Part shown: positions 8,637-16,296 of the stretch, one piece after another | How the letters are laid out: the number at the start of each line of letters is the position of its first letter | Numbering within the stretch: the stretch's first letter is position 1 | From: Nocardioides sp. T2.26MG-1 | Lineage (GTDB): Bacteria > Actinomycetota > Actinomycetes > Propionibacteriales > Nocardioidaceae | Length of the DNA: 64,000 bases | Direction: 5' to 3' | NCBI RefSeq assembly: GCF_950101795.1 | Contig: NZ_CATNLZ010000035.1 | Coordinates: 186,001-250,000, forward strand | The notes under the pieces: generated by a model | Databases searched by the model: none | The model's input: only the letters and a program-made list of their open reading frames with translations | What the model was told of the DNA's origin: nothing | Program-made: the position numbers and the translations under genes

Positions 8637-8666
8637 ATTGGACTTAGGCAAGGCTCTTGTTATATG
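8637..8666 (+). promoter_or_regulatory. Predicted promoter of the DsrE-TusA-molybdoenzyme operon
   Basis: TTGGAC (8638-8643) and TATATG (8661-8666) are separated by exactly 17 bp, a good housekeeping sigma-factor promoter reading right, about 70 bp upstream of the chosen DsrE start. On the other strand, TATAAC (complement of 8659-8664) could serve as the -10 of the rhodanese/MBL operon. Confidence 0.5.
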
Positions 8667-8679
8667 CGCAAATGCGAAT
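8664..8679. promoter_or_regulatory. Candidate ArsR operator overlapping the -10 region
   Basis: ATGCGCA-AA-TGCGAAT is an inverted repeat with six of seven positions paired. It overlaps the TATATG -10 element and would block both divergent promoters. ArsR repressors typically bind AT-rich imperfect palindromes of this size near their own operon, and an ArsR gene closes the leftward operon. The regulator-site link is inference. Confidence 0.4.
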
Positions 8680-8735
8680 GTAGTGTCCGAGATCACACAT
8701 GGCAACGCCTGTCTCGAGCGAAGGGAATCCGTCCT

Positions 8736-9236
8736 GTGTCGGATCACGAAAGCCCGGATGCACCGCAGAGCATGACGATCATCGCCTGGAGCGGCGACCT
8801 GGACCGGATGTGGCCGACCCTCATCCTCGGGTCGACCGGAGCCGCCTACGGCATGCAGACGACGATCTTCTTCACGTTCTGGGGGCTCTTCCCCCTGGTG
8901 CGTGACGACGTCCGGATCACCGGCACCAACGCCATGACCAAGGCCCTGGCGGCGATGAACCGGCCGGGGATGAGCCACATGAAGCTCTCGAAGCTGCAGA
9001 TGGCGGGCGCCGGCGCCTGGATGATGAAGAAGCTGGCTTCCGACCAGTCGGTCTCCAGCCCCACCGAGCTCATCGAGATGTGCCGTGACCTCGACGTGAA
9101 CCTCTGGCCCTGCGAGATGACCATGGAGCTCCTGGGCCTCCGCCGTGACCAGCTCATCGAGGGGGTGGGCGAGCCGGTCGGCGCCGCCACCGCGCTCTCC
9201 GAGATGGGCAGGTCGCAGATCAACCTCTTCATCTAG
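8736..9236 (+). CDS. DsrE/DsrF-like sulfur carrier family protein
   Basis: This 166-residue protein is taken from GTG 8736, which has AAGGGA 9 nt upstream; the frame is open further 5', but that part overlaps the promoter and operator. SMTIIAWSGDLDRMWPTLILGSTGAAYGM is a DsrE2/DsrE-like opening with a membrane-like stretch (TTIFFTFWGLFPLV). A conserved Cys sits in NLWPCEMTMELLGL, in the region where DsrE2 proteins carry a sulfur-binding Cys. DsrE2 accepts persulfide sulfur from rhodanese and TusA partners in sulfur oxidisers. It is followed immediately by the TusA gene, whose ribosome site overlaps this stop. Confidence 0.85.
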   Translation: MSDHESPDAPQSMTIIAWSGDLDRMWPTLILGSTGAAYGMQTTIFFTFWGLFPLVRDDVRITGTNAMTKALAAMNRPGMSHMKLSKLQMAGAGAWMMKKLASDQSVSSPTELIEMCRDLDVNLWPCEMTMELLGLRRDQLIEGVGEPVGAATALSEMGRSQINLFI

Positions 9237-9247
9237 GAGCGAGACCA

Positions 9248-9529
9248 GTGGACTCAGCAATGGAGCGAGCAATGGAGCGAGCAATGGAGCCGGCAGTGGA
9301 GTACGAGATCGACCTGACCATCGACGCCAAGGGCAAGAAGTGCCCGATGCCGGTGCTGATGACCTCCCAGGGGATCAAGAAGATCGAGTCGGGCCAGATC
9401 ATGCTGGTGGAGGCCACCGACGGCGGCTCCCGCAGCGACATCCCGTCGTGGGCCAAGGACACGGGCAACGAGCTGCTGGACGCCTCCAGCGGCGACGGGT
9501 TCTACCGCTACGTCATCCGGAAGAAGTGA
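9248..9529 (+). CDS. TusA-family sulfurtransferase
   Basis: A 93-residue protein with the TusA core IDAKGKKCPMPVLMTSQGIKKI; the Cys of the CPxP motif carries sulfur as a persulfide. LVEATDGGSRSDIPSWAKDTG is also standard. TusA passes sulfane sulfur between rhodaneses, DsrE proteins and end-point enzymes. GTG 9248 is favoured because AGGAG (9235-9239) lies 8 nt upstream. The first 15 residues come from a 12-bp direct repeat that supplies further in-frame ATGs at 9260, 9272 and 9284, so shorter forms are possible. It lies 11 nt after the DsrE-like gene and 6 nt before the ferredoxin/NrfD gene. Confidence 0.93.
   Translation: MDSAMERAMERAMEPAVEYEIDLTIDAKGKKCPMPVLMTSQGIKKIESGQIMLVEATDGGSRSDIPSWAKDTGNELLDASSGDGFYRYVIRKK
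9254..9300 (+). repeat. 12-bp tandem repeat carrying start codons
   Basis: The unit CAATGGAGCGAG occurs twice exactly and a third time as CAATGGAGCCGG, followed by the degenerate CAGTGGAGTACG. Each unit holds an in-frame ATG and a GGAGCGAG stretch that could serve as a ribosome site for the next ATG. It encodes the repeat MERAMERAMEP at the TusA N-terminus. Confidence 0.85.
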
Positions 9530-9535
9530 GGCCGG

Positions 9536-11053
9536 GTGCAGTACGGCTTCGCGATCGACCAGCGCACCTGCATCGGGTGCCACGCCTGCACCGTGGCGTG
9601 CAAGACCGAGCACGAGGTGCCCGTCGGCCAGTTCCGCACCTGGGTCAAGTACGTCGACTCCGGGTCGTTCCCGGACACCACCCGCTCGTTCGGGGTGATG
9701 CGGTGCAACCACTGCACCGACGCCCCGTGCGTCAAGATCTGTCCCACCCAGGCGCTCTACAAGCGTGAGGACGGCATCGTCGACTTCGACAACGAGCGCT
9801 GCATCGGCTGCAAGAGCTGCATGCAGGCCTGTCCGTACGACGCGATCTACATCGACGCGGACACCCACACGGCGGCGAAGTGCAACCTGTGCGCGCACCG
9901 GGTCGACGAGGGGCTCGAGCCCGCCTGCGTCGTGGTGTGCCCCACGCACTCCATCTGGGTGGGCGACCTCGAGGATCCCGAGAGCGGGATCGCCAAGCTG
10001 GTCGCCACCCAGCAGACCGCCGTACGCAGCCCGGAGCAGAACACCGGGCCCAACGTGTTCTACCTCGGGGCGGACCGCGCCGTCCTCGACCCGCTGGTCG
10101 CGCCGGTCGACGACACCTACATCTGGGCCAAGCCCGACGCGCAGCGGCTCCGCAACGCCGGCGACCTCACTCCGGACCCGGTGACCAACGCGCGCACCAC
10201 GTTGAACACCGCCCACCCCCGGCCCTGGGGCTGGAAGGTCGTCACCTACCTGTGGACCAAGGGCGTCGGCGCCGGTGCTCTCGGACTCGCGCTGCTGGCC
10301 CACCTCATGGGCATCGGCCTCGGCGGGGTCGGTGACTACGTCGCCCCGGCGCTGGGCCTGTTCGGCGCCGCCACGACGGGCGCGCTCCTGGTGTGGGACC
10401 TCAAGCGCCCGGAGCGGTTCCTCTACATCTTCCTGAAGTCGAACTGGACCTCCTGGCTGGTGCTCGGCGCCTACGTCCTCACCGTGTTCTCCGGGGGTGC
10501 GATCCTCTGGATGCTCGCGGTCGCACTCGACATCGGCTGGGCGATGACCGTCCTGGCCTGGGTCGGGATCCCGGTCAGTGCCCTGATGGCGGCGTACACC
10601 GCGTTCCTCTTCGGCCAGGCCGAGGGCCGGGACCTGTGGCAGTCGCCGCTGCTCTTCTGGCACCTGATCGTGCAGGCCGTGATGGTCGGCAGCGGCGCGC
10701 TCGCGGTCGCCGGGCTCTTCGCCGACCTCTCCGACGACGCGTGGCGGCTGCTGGCCGTGGCGTTCGTCGTCTCCACGGTGGGGCACCTGCTGATGCTCGG
10801 CATCGAGTACGCCGGCAGGCACTCCAGCCGTCAGGCGACCATGGCCGCACACATCATCACGTCCGGCCGCTACTCGCGGCTGTTCTGGGTGGGCGCGGTC
10901 GGGCCCGCCGCCGCGGCGGCGGTCCTCGGTGCGCTCACCTGGGGCGGGCTGCCGGTCGCGCTGCTCGCGATGGCGGGCCTCGTCGTCCAGCCGGCGCTGG
11001 TCGCCTACGAAAGCGTCTTCGTCCGCGCTGGGCAGGACCCGCCTCTCTCATGA
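9536..11053 (+). CDS. Fused four-cluster ferredoxin / NrfD-like membrane subunit
   Basis: A 505-residue protein from a GTG start. Residues 1-140 carry four four-Cys motifs: C12-C15-C18-C22, C57-C60-C65-C69, C89-C92-C95-C99 and C116-C119-C131-C135, the DmsB/PsrB/SoeB arrangement of four [4Fe-4S] clusters. From about residue 230 there are roughly eight membrane segments of the NrfD/PsrC/SoeC quinone-interacting type (DLKRPERFLYIFLKSNW and RDLWQSPLLFWHLIVQ are recognisable). Electron-wire and quinone-anchor subunits are normally separate genes; here they are one chain. The stop overlaps the molybdoenzyme start as ATGA. There is no export signal before the ferredoxin part, so the clusters should face the cytoplasm. 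Confidence 0.9.
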   Translation: MQYGFAIDQRTCIGCHACTVACKTEHEVPVGQFRTWVKYVDSGSFPDTTRSFGVMRCNHCTDAPCVKICPTQALYKREDGIVDFDNERCIGCKSCMQACPYDAIYIDADTHTAAKCNLCAHRVDEGLEPACVVVCPTHSIWVGDLEDPESGIAKLVATQQTAVRSPEQNTGPNVFYLGADRAVLDPLVAPVDDTYIWAKPDAQRLRNAGDLTPDPVTNARTTLNTAHPRPWGWKVVTYLWTKGVGAGALGLALLAHLMGIGLGGVGDYVAPALGLFGAATTGALLVWDLKRPERFLYIFLKSNWTSWLVLGAYVLTVFSGGAILWMLAVALDIGWAMTVLAWVGIPVSALMAAYTAFLFGQAEGRDLWQSPLLFWHLIVQAVMVGSGALAVAGLFADLSDDAWRLLAVAFVVSTVGHLLMLGIEYAGRHSSRQATMAAHIITSGRYSRLFWVGAVGPAAAAAVLGALTWGGLPVALLAMAGLVVQPALVAYESVFVRAGQDPPLS

Positions 11054-13929
11054 CCACGAACGGAGCACCCGTGAACCCCGTGAACCCGCCCGTGAACATG
11101 CCCGGCGCCCGCCGGCACGAGGGCCTGCGCAACTACCCGCCCGTCGAGGACTGGGACCACCACGTCGAGTACGACGCCAAGGCGCACCCGCGCAAGGTGC
11201 CGCACACCTACTCGCTGATCCCGACGATCTGCTTCAACTGCGAGTCGTCGTGCGGGCTGTTGGCCTACGTCGACCACGAGGACCTCTCGATCAAGAAGTT
11301 CGAGGGCAACCCGGCCCATCCGGGGTCGCGTGGACGCAACTGCGCCAAGGGCCCGGCCACGATCAACCAGGTCCACGACCCGGAGCGGATCCTCCACCCC
11401 CTCAAGCGGGTCGGGGAGCGCGGGTCGGGCCGGTTCGAGCGGGTCGACTGGGACGAGGTGCTCGAGGACATCGCGGCCCGGGTCCGCGCGGCCATCGTCG
11501 AGGACCGCCGGGACGAGGTGATGTACCACGTCGGGCGCCCCGGGGAGGACGGGTTCGCCGAGCGGGTGCTGCAGGCGTGGGGGATCGACGGGCACAACAG
11601 CCACACCAACGTCTGCTCGTCGGGCGGCCGGAGCGGCTACACCCACTGGATGGGCTACGACCGGCCGTCGCCGGACTACGCCAACGCGAGGACGATCCTG
11701 CTGCTGTCCTCCCACCTCGAGACCGGGCACTACTTCAACCCGCACGCCCAGCGGATCATGGAGGCCAAGCAGAACGGCGCCAAGGTCGTCGTCCTCGACC
11801 TGCGGCTGTCCAACACGGCCTCGCACGCCGACCTCTGGATCTCGCCGTGGCCCGGCAGCGAGGGCGCGATCTTCCTCTCGGTGGCGTCGTACCTGCTGCG
11901 CACCGGCGCGATCGACCGGGCGTTCATCCGGCGCTGGGTGAACTGGGAGACCTACCTCCAGCGGCTGCACCCCGACGCCGAGCCCGAGTTCGAGGTGTTC
12001 CTGGAGCGTCTCACCGAGGACTACGCGCACTACTCCTTCGAGTTCGCGGCCCAGGAGGCCCACGTGCCGGTCGCGCAGATCGAGGAGCTCGCACGCCTGG
12101 TCGCCCAGGCCGGCACCAGCCTCGCCACCCACACGTGGCGCTCGGCCGCCGCCGGCAACCTCGGCGGCTGGCAGATCGCGCGCAGCCTCTTCTTCCTCAA
12201 CGTCCTGACCGGCAGCGTCGGCACCGTCGGCGGCACCCACCCCAACGGCTGGGACAAGTTCATCGCGCACTTCCCGGACATGCCCGAGGCCAACGACAGC
12301 TGGAGCGAGAAGCTCTGGCCGATCGAATACCCGCTGACCACCAACGAGATGTCGATCCTCCTGCCGCACCTCCTCAAGGACGGCCGGGGCAAGCTGGACG
12401 TGTACTTCAGCCGGGTCTACAACCCGCTCTGGGTCAACCCCGACGGGTTCACCTGGATCGACGTGCTCAAGGACGCCAGCAAGATCGGCCTGCACGTCGC
12501 GCTCACCCCGACCTGGAGCGAGTCCGCCACGTTCGCCGACTACGTGCTGCCCATGGGGCACGCGTCGGAGCGCCACGACACCATGTCCTTCGAGACCCAC
12601 ACGTCGAAGTGGCTGGCGTTCCGCCAGCCGGTGACGCGGGTCGCGATGGAGCGCCGCGGCATCCCCTACCGGGACAGCCGGGACACCAACCCGGGCGAGG
12701 TCTGGGAGGAGAACGAGTTCTGGTTCGCGCTGTCCTGGAAGATCGATCCGGACGGCTCGCTCGGCATCCGTCGGTACTTCGAGTCGAAGGACCGACCCGG
12801 CGAGATGATGACGCAGGACGAGTACTACGAGACGCTCTTCGCCCACAGCGTCCCCGGCCTGCCCCAGGCGGCGGAGCAGCAGGGCCTGAGCCCACTGGCC
12901 TACATGCGGAAGTACGGCGTCTTCGAGATCGCCAAGGACGTCTACCGGCTCGACGAGCGCCCGCTCACCGAGGCGGAGCTGGACGGGGCGGTCGCCGACC
13001 AGAACGGCGTGCTTCGCAAGCCCGTCACCCTCGACTCCGCCCCGCCTCTCGTGGGCGAGGCCGGAGCGGTGGGGGTGGTGCACGCGGACGGCTCGAAGAC
13101 GGCGGGCTGGCTCTCGCCGTCACGTAAGCTGGAGCTCTACTCCACGACGCTCGCGGACTGGGGCTGGCCGGAGCAGGCCACACCGGGCTACATCGAGTCC
13201 CACGTCTCGGCCCGGAAGATCGACCGGGCGAACGACGAGTTCGTGCTGATGCCGAACTTCCGGCTTCCGACGCTGATCCACACCCGGTCGGGCAACGCGA
13301 AGTACCTCAACGAGATCGCCAACACCCACCCCCTGTGGTTCAACCACGGGGACGCCGACGCGCTCGGCGTGGCGACCGGCGACCTGGTGCGCGTGACCAC
13401 CGAGATCGGCCACTTCGTGGCCCGGGCGTGGGCGACCGAGGCGATCCGGCCCGGCGTGGTCGGGCTCTCCCACCACATGGGCCGGTGGATGCAGGAGGGC
13501 CACCCCGGCAGCCGCTGGGTGATGGGCAAGGTCGACCTGAACAGGTCGGACGACGGCATCTGGAGGCTCCGCTACCTCGAGGGGGTCAAGCCGTTCAAGA
13601 GCGACGACCCCGACTCCGAGCGCATCTACTGGGACGACCCGGGTGTGCACCAGAACCTCGCGTTCCCGGTCCAGCCGGACCCGATCTCGGGGATGCACTG
13701 CTGGCACCAGAAGGTGCGCATCGAGAAGGCGCACGAGGGTGACCAGTACGGCGACGTCGAGGTCGACGTGACCAGGTCGCGCGAGGTCTACCGGCGGTGG
13801 CTGGCGATGACCCGGCCGGGCCCGGGCCCCGACGGCCAGCGCCGCCCGGAGTTCATGATGCGGCACGTCACTCCGAAGCGGTCCGCCTACCGGATGGCTG
13901 CCGTCACCCCGAGCGGGGACGACCAGTGA
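11050..13929 (+). CDS. Molybdopterin-dependent oxidoreductase, catalytic subunit (PsrA/PhsA/SoeA-like)
   Basis: A 959-residue member of the DMSO-reductase superfamily. The N-terminal [4Fe-4S] site is C61-x2-C64-x3-C68-x29-C98 (CFNCESSC and CAKG). The likely Mo ligand is Cys189 in HTNVCSSGG. The MGD-binding part continues through DLRLSNTASHADLW and WRSAAAGNLGGWQIARSLFFLN, and the C-terminal MoCo-dinucleotide domain includes MPNFRLPTLIHTRSGN. No twin-arginine signal precedes the cluster, so the enzyme is predicted to be cytoplasmic, like the sulfite dehydrogenase SoeA and unlike exported PhsA/PsrA. ATG 11050 overlaps the previous stop by 4 nt. The substrate cannot be fixed; sulfite, thiosulfate or polysulfide fit the context best. 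Confidence 0.88.
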   Translation: MTTNGAPVNPVNPPVNMPGARRHEGLRNYPPVEDWDHHVEYDAKAHPRKVPHTYSLIPTICFNCESSCGLLAYVDHEDLSIKKFEGNPAHPGSRGRNCAKGPATINQVHDPERILHPLKRVGERGSGRFERVDWDEVLEDIAARVRAAIVEDRRDEVMYHVGRPGEDGFAERVLQAWGIDGHNSHTNVCSSGGRSGYTHWMGYDRPSPDYANARTILLLSSHLETGHYFNPHAQRIMEAKQNGAKVVVLDLRLSNTASHADLWISPWPGSEGAIFLSVASYLLRTGAIDRAFIRRWVNWETYLQRLHPDAEPEFEVFLERLTEDYAHYSFEFAAQEAHVPVAQIEELARLVAQAGTSLATHTWRSAAAGNLGGWQIARSLFFLNVLTGSVGTVGGTHPNGWDKFIAHFPDMPEANDSWSEKLWPIEYPLTTNEMSILLPHLLKDGRGKLDVYFSRVYNPLWVNPDGFTWIDVLKDASKIGLHVALTPTWSESATFADYVLPMGHASERHDTMSFETHTSKWLAFRQPVTRVAMERRGIPYRDSRDTNPGEVWEENEFWFALSWKIDPDGSLGIRRYFESKDRPGEMMTQDEYYETLFAHSVPGLPQAAEQQGLSPLAYMRKYGVFEIAKDVYRLDERPLTEAELDGAVADQNGVLRKPVTLDSAPPLVGEAGAVGVVHADGSKTAGWLSPSRKLELYSTTLADWGWPEQATPGYIESHVSARKIDRANDEFVLMPNFRLPTLIHTRSGNAKYLNEIANTHPLWFNHGDADALGVATGDLVRVTTEIGHFVARAWATEAIRPGVVGLSHHMGRWMQEGHPGSRWVMGKVDLNRSDDGIWRLRYLEGVKPFKSDDPDSERIYWDDPGVHQNLAFPVQPDPISGMHCWHQKVRIEKAHEGDQYGDVEVDVTRSREVYRRWLAMTRPGPGPDGQRRPEFMMRHVTPKRSAYRMAAVTPSGDDQ

Positions 13930-15059
13930 GGGTCCTGCCGCGCCACCAGGTGTTCGCGACGGTCGACCTCGAGGCCGCGCGCAGCGCCGTCGGTGCCGTC
14001 CGAGACCCGGAGCTCGGCCTCACGCTGGCCGAGGCCGGCATGCTCGCCGACCTGCGGGTCGGCCGCGGCGGCGTCCTCCACGCCACGGTGCGGCTCACGA
14101 CGCCGACCTGCCCGATGCGCGAGCAGATCGGCGGAGACGTCGCCACGGCCGCGGGCGCCGTGGCCGGCGTGACCCGGGTCGAGGTGCGGTTCGAGGCGAT
14201 GACCGATCCCGAGCGGATGAGCCTGTCCGCGCGGCTGCGCGGAGGGCGCGAGTCAGGCCACCCGTTCGGGCCCGACTCCGGCACCCGCGTCTACGCGGTC
14301 GCCAGCGGGAAGGGCGGGGTCGGCAAGTCGACGGTGACGGCCAACCTCGCCGTGGCGCTCGCCCAGCAGGGCAAGCGGGTCGGTGTGCTCGACGCCGACG
14401 TGTGGGGCTGGTCGGTCCCGCAGCTCTTCGGCGTACGCCGGCCGCCGGTCGCGCTGAAGGGGTTGATGCTGCCGCTGCAGGCCCACGGCGTCGCGTTGAT
14501 GTCGGTCGGCTTCCTCGTCGACGGCGACGAGCCGGTGGTCTGGCGCGGGCCGATGCTGCACAAGGCGATCGAGCAGTTCCTCGGTGACGTGCACTGGGGA
14601 GAGCTCGACGTGCTGCTGATCGACCTGCCTCCGGGCACCGGTGACGTCACGTTGACGCTGCTCGAGCTGCTCCCCGACGCGCAGCTGCTGGCCGTCACCA
14701 CGCCGCAGGTGGCGGCGCAGACCGTGGCCGCGCGGGTGGGCCGGATGGCCCTGGACGCGCGGATGCCGGTGGCCGGGGTGATCGAGAACATGTCGGCGCT
14801 CGTCTGCTCCTCGTGCGACGCGCACACCCCGCTGTTCGGCGAGGGCGGTGGGGAGCGCCTCGCCGCCGGGCTGGGGACGGCGCTGCTCGGCCAGGTGCCC
14901 CTCGACCTCCCGCTCCGGACCGCCGGGGATCTCGGCACGCCGGCCATGGTGGCTGCCCCGGACGCCGCGTCCGTCGTGGAGCTGCGCAGGATCGCCGCAA
15001 GCCTGCCGGTGGTCCGCCGCAGCCTGGTCGGGCGTTCGCTGTCGCTGACCGTCGTGTGA
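13926..15059 (+). CDS. Mrp/NBP35-family P-loop Fe-S carrier with N-terminal DUF59 domain
   Basis: A 377-residue protein whose GTG 13926 overlaps the molybdoenzyme stop by 4 nt. Residues about 10-85 are a MIP18/DUF59 domain (AVRDPELGLTLAEAGML, then TTPTCPMREQ). The rest is the ATPase with P-loop SGKGGVGKSTVTANLA, LDADVWGWSVPQ, LLIDLPPGTGDVTLT and a conserved Cys pair in LVCSSCDAHTPLFG that binds the transferred cluster. Mrp proteins load [4Fe-4S] clusters into apo-enzymes. As last gene of the operon it probably matures the five clusters of the upstream enzyme. A second housekeeping Mrp elsewhere in the genome would fit a dedicated role here. Confidence 0.92.
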   Translation: MRVLPRHQVFATVDLEAARSAVGAVRDPELGLTLAEAGMLADLRVGRGGVLHATVRLTTPTCPMREQIGGDVATAAGAVAGVTRVEVRFEAMTDPERMSLSARLRGGRESGHPFGPDSGTRVYAVASGKGGVGKSTVTANLAVALAQQGKRVGVLDADVWGWSVPQLFGVRRPPVALKGLMLPLQAHGVALMSVGFLVDGDEPVVWRGPMLHKAIEQFLGDVHWGELDVLLIDLPPGTGDVTLTLLELLPDAQLLAVTTPQVAAQTVAARVGRMALDARMPVAGVIENMSALVCSSCDAHTPLFGEGGGERLAAGLGTALLGQVPLDLPLRTAGDLGTPAMVAAPDAASVVELRRIAASLPVVRRSLVGRSLSLTVV

Positions 15060-15081
15060 GGACGGAGGTCGGGCGCAGCGG

Positions 15082-16158
15082 TCAGGCGCATAGCCCGTTG
15101 GCGGCGGCGGCGTCCTTGGAGCCGTTGGGGTTGCTGCCGCTGACGGCACCCTTGCCGAGCTTGCCCAGCGGCTCGTCGTCGGTCACCTTCTGCCACAGCT
15201 GCTCGGCGTCCGGGGTGAACCGCAGCCGGCCCCAGTTGGGGTCGCCGACCGGGAAGTCGGTCGTCGGCGCGGTGACGAACTTGATGTGCTGGAGGTCGGC
15301 GCCGTTGACCGACATCGCGAGCTTGACGAGCTTGCCGGCGCTGGCCAGGTCGGGGCTGGTCTCGATCGAGCCGGTGAGGGCCCGGGCGAAGCTGTAGAGG
15401 CGGTCCGGCCTGGTCAGTGTGTCGGCGGACTTCACCTTCCCGATCATCGAGGCGATGAACGCCTGCTGGCGCTTCATCCGGCCCAGGTCGGAGTTCGCCG
15501 TCGAGTGCCGCTCCCGCACGTACTGCAGGGCCCGGTCGCCGTCGAGGGTCTGGGTGCCCGCGTCGAAGTGGATGTGCGCCAACTCGTCGTCGATCGGCTC
15601 CGGGATGCAGACCTCGACGCCGTGGACGGCGTCCACCATGCCCTTGAAGCCGCCGAAGTTCAGCGTGATGTAGGAGTCGACGTAGATGCCGGTCACGGCC
15701 TCGAGCTGCTTGACCGTGCACTCCGGCCCGCCCAGGGCGAACGCCTCGTTCCACGGCACGTCCTGCGCGCCCGGCACGGTCTCGCTGCCGTTGGTGCAGT
15801 CCGGTCGGTCGACGAGGATGTCGCGCGCGATCGAGATGCCGTACGCCGACTTCCGGCCGTCCTCGACATGGATCAGCATCGTGGTGTCCGAGCCGCCCTC
15901 GCCCGCTTCCTTGTCGATGTCGCAGCCCTCGCAGTCGCGGGCGTCGCTGCCCATGACGAGGATGTTGAGCTCCGAGGTGTCCAGCACCGGCTTGGGGCGG
16001 CTCACCTCGTGGTCGATGGGCTCGCCGGCGGTGATCCCGCTGTCGATGCGGTTGTAGGCGAACACCACGGTCGCGGCGGTGACCATCGCGATCACGAGCT
16101 CGGCCACGACGATCACCCGCAGGGCGGTGCGGCGGTGGTGGCGAGCGACTTCGGGCAC
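15082..16158 (-). CDS. LytR-CpsA-Psr (LCP) family cell-wall polymer ligase
   Basis: A 358-residue protein taken from GTG 16158, which has AAGGA 7 nt upstream; the open frame continues 5' into the divergent DNA-repair gene's start region and is rejected there. One N-terminal membrane anchor (RVIVVAELVIAMVTAATVVFA) precedes an extracellular LCP domain. Diagnostic blocks are LNILVMGSDAR, SDTTMLIHVEDG, SIARDILVDRP, INFG-type YITLNFGGFKGMVDAVHGVEVCIP, and DGDRALQYVRERHS with the phosphate-binding Arg residues. LCP enzymes attach teichoic acid, arabinogalactan or capsule chains from lipid carriers to peptidoglycan. It is convergent with the Mrp gene, with only 22 bp between the stops. Confidence 0.92.
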   Translation of the reverse strand: MPEVARHHRRTALRVIVVAELVIAMVTAATVVFAYNRIDSGITAGEPIDHEVSRPKPVLDTSELNILVMGSDARDCEGCDIDKEAGEGGSDTTMLIHVEDGRKSAYGISIARDILVDRPDCTNGSETVPGAQDVPWNEAFALGGPECTVKQLEAVTGIYVDSYITLNFGGFKGMVDAVHGVEVCIPEPIDDELAHIHFDAGTQTLDGDRALQYVRERHSTANSDLGRMKRQQAFIASMIGKVKSADTLTRPDRLYSFARALTGSIETSPDLASAGKLVKLAMSVNGADLQHIKFVTAPTTDFPVGDPNWGRLRFTPDAEQLWQKVTDDEPLGKLGKGAVSGSNPNGSKDAAAANGLCA

Positions 16159-16296
16159 GTCGGGATCCTTCCAGAGGACTCCCGAGATCCGTGGGCTTCC
16201 AGCGTACGTGCCCACCGGAAGTCGACCCCGGGATAGGCTCGTGGTCGTGTCCGATTCCCGCCAGAGGATGTCGGCGGCGCCAGTCAGGATGGTGCC

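Noticed and set aside
8664-8735. Upstream ATG at 8664 as the start of the DsrE-like gene
   Set aside because: It lies on the predicted -10 element and operator; GTG 8736 has a proper ribosome site and gives the family opening.
9254-9300. Tandem repeats near the TusA gene as a CRISPR or satellite
   Set aside because: The units are 12 bp, contiguous and in frame within coding sequence, with no spacers.
10393-11049. Upstream extension of the molybdoenzyme frame by about 220 codons
   Set aside because: It lies inside the ferredoxin/NrfD gene in another frame and encodes Arg/Pro-rich noise; ATG 11050 overlapping the previous stop is the natural start.
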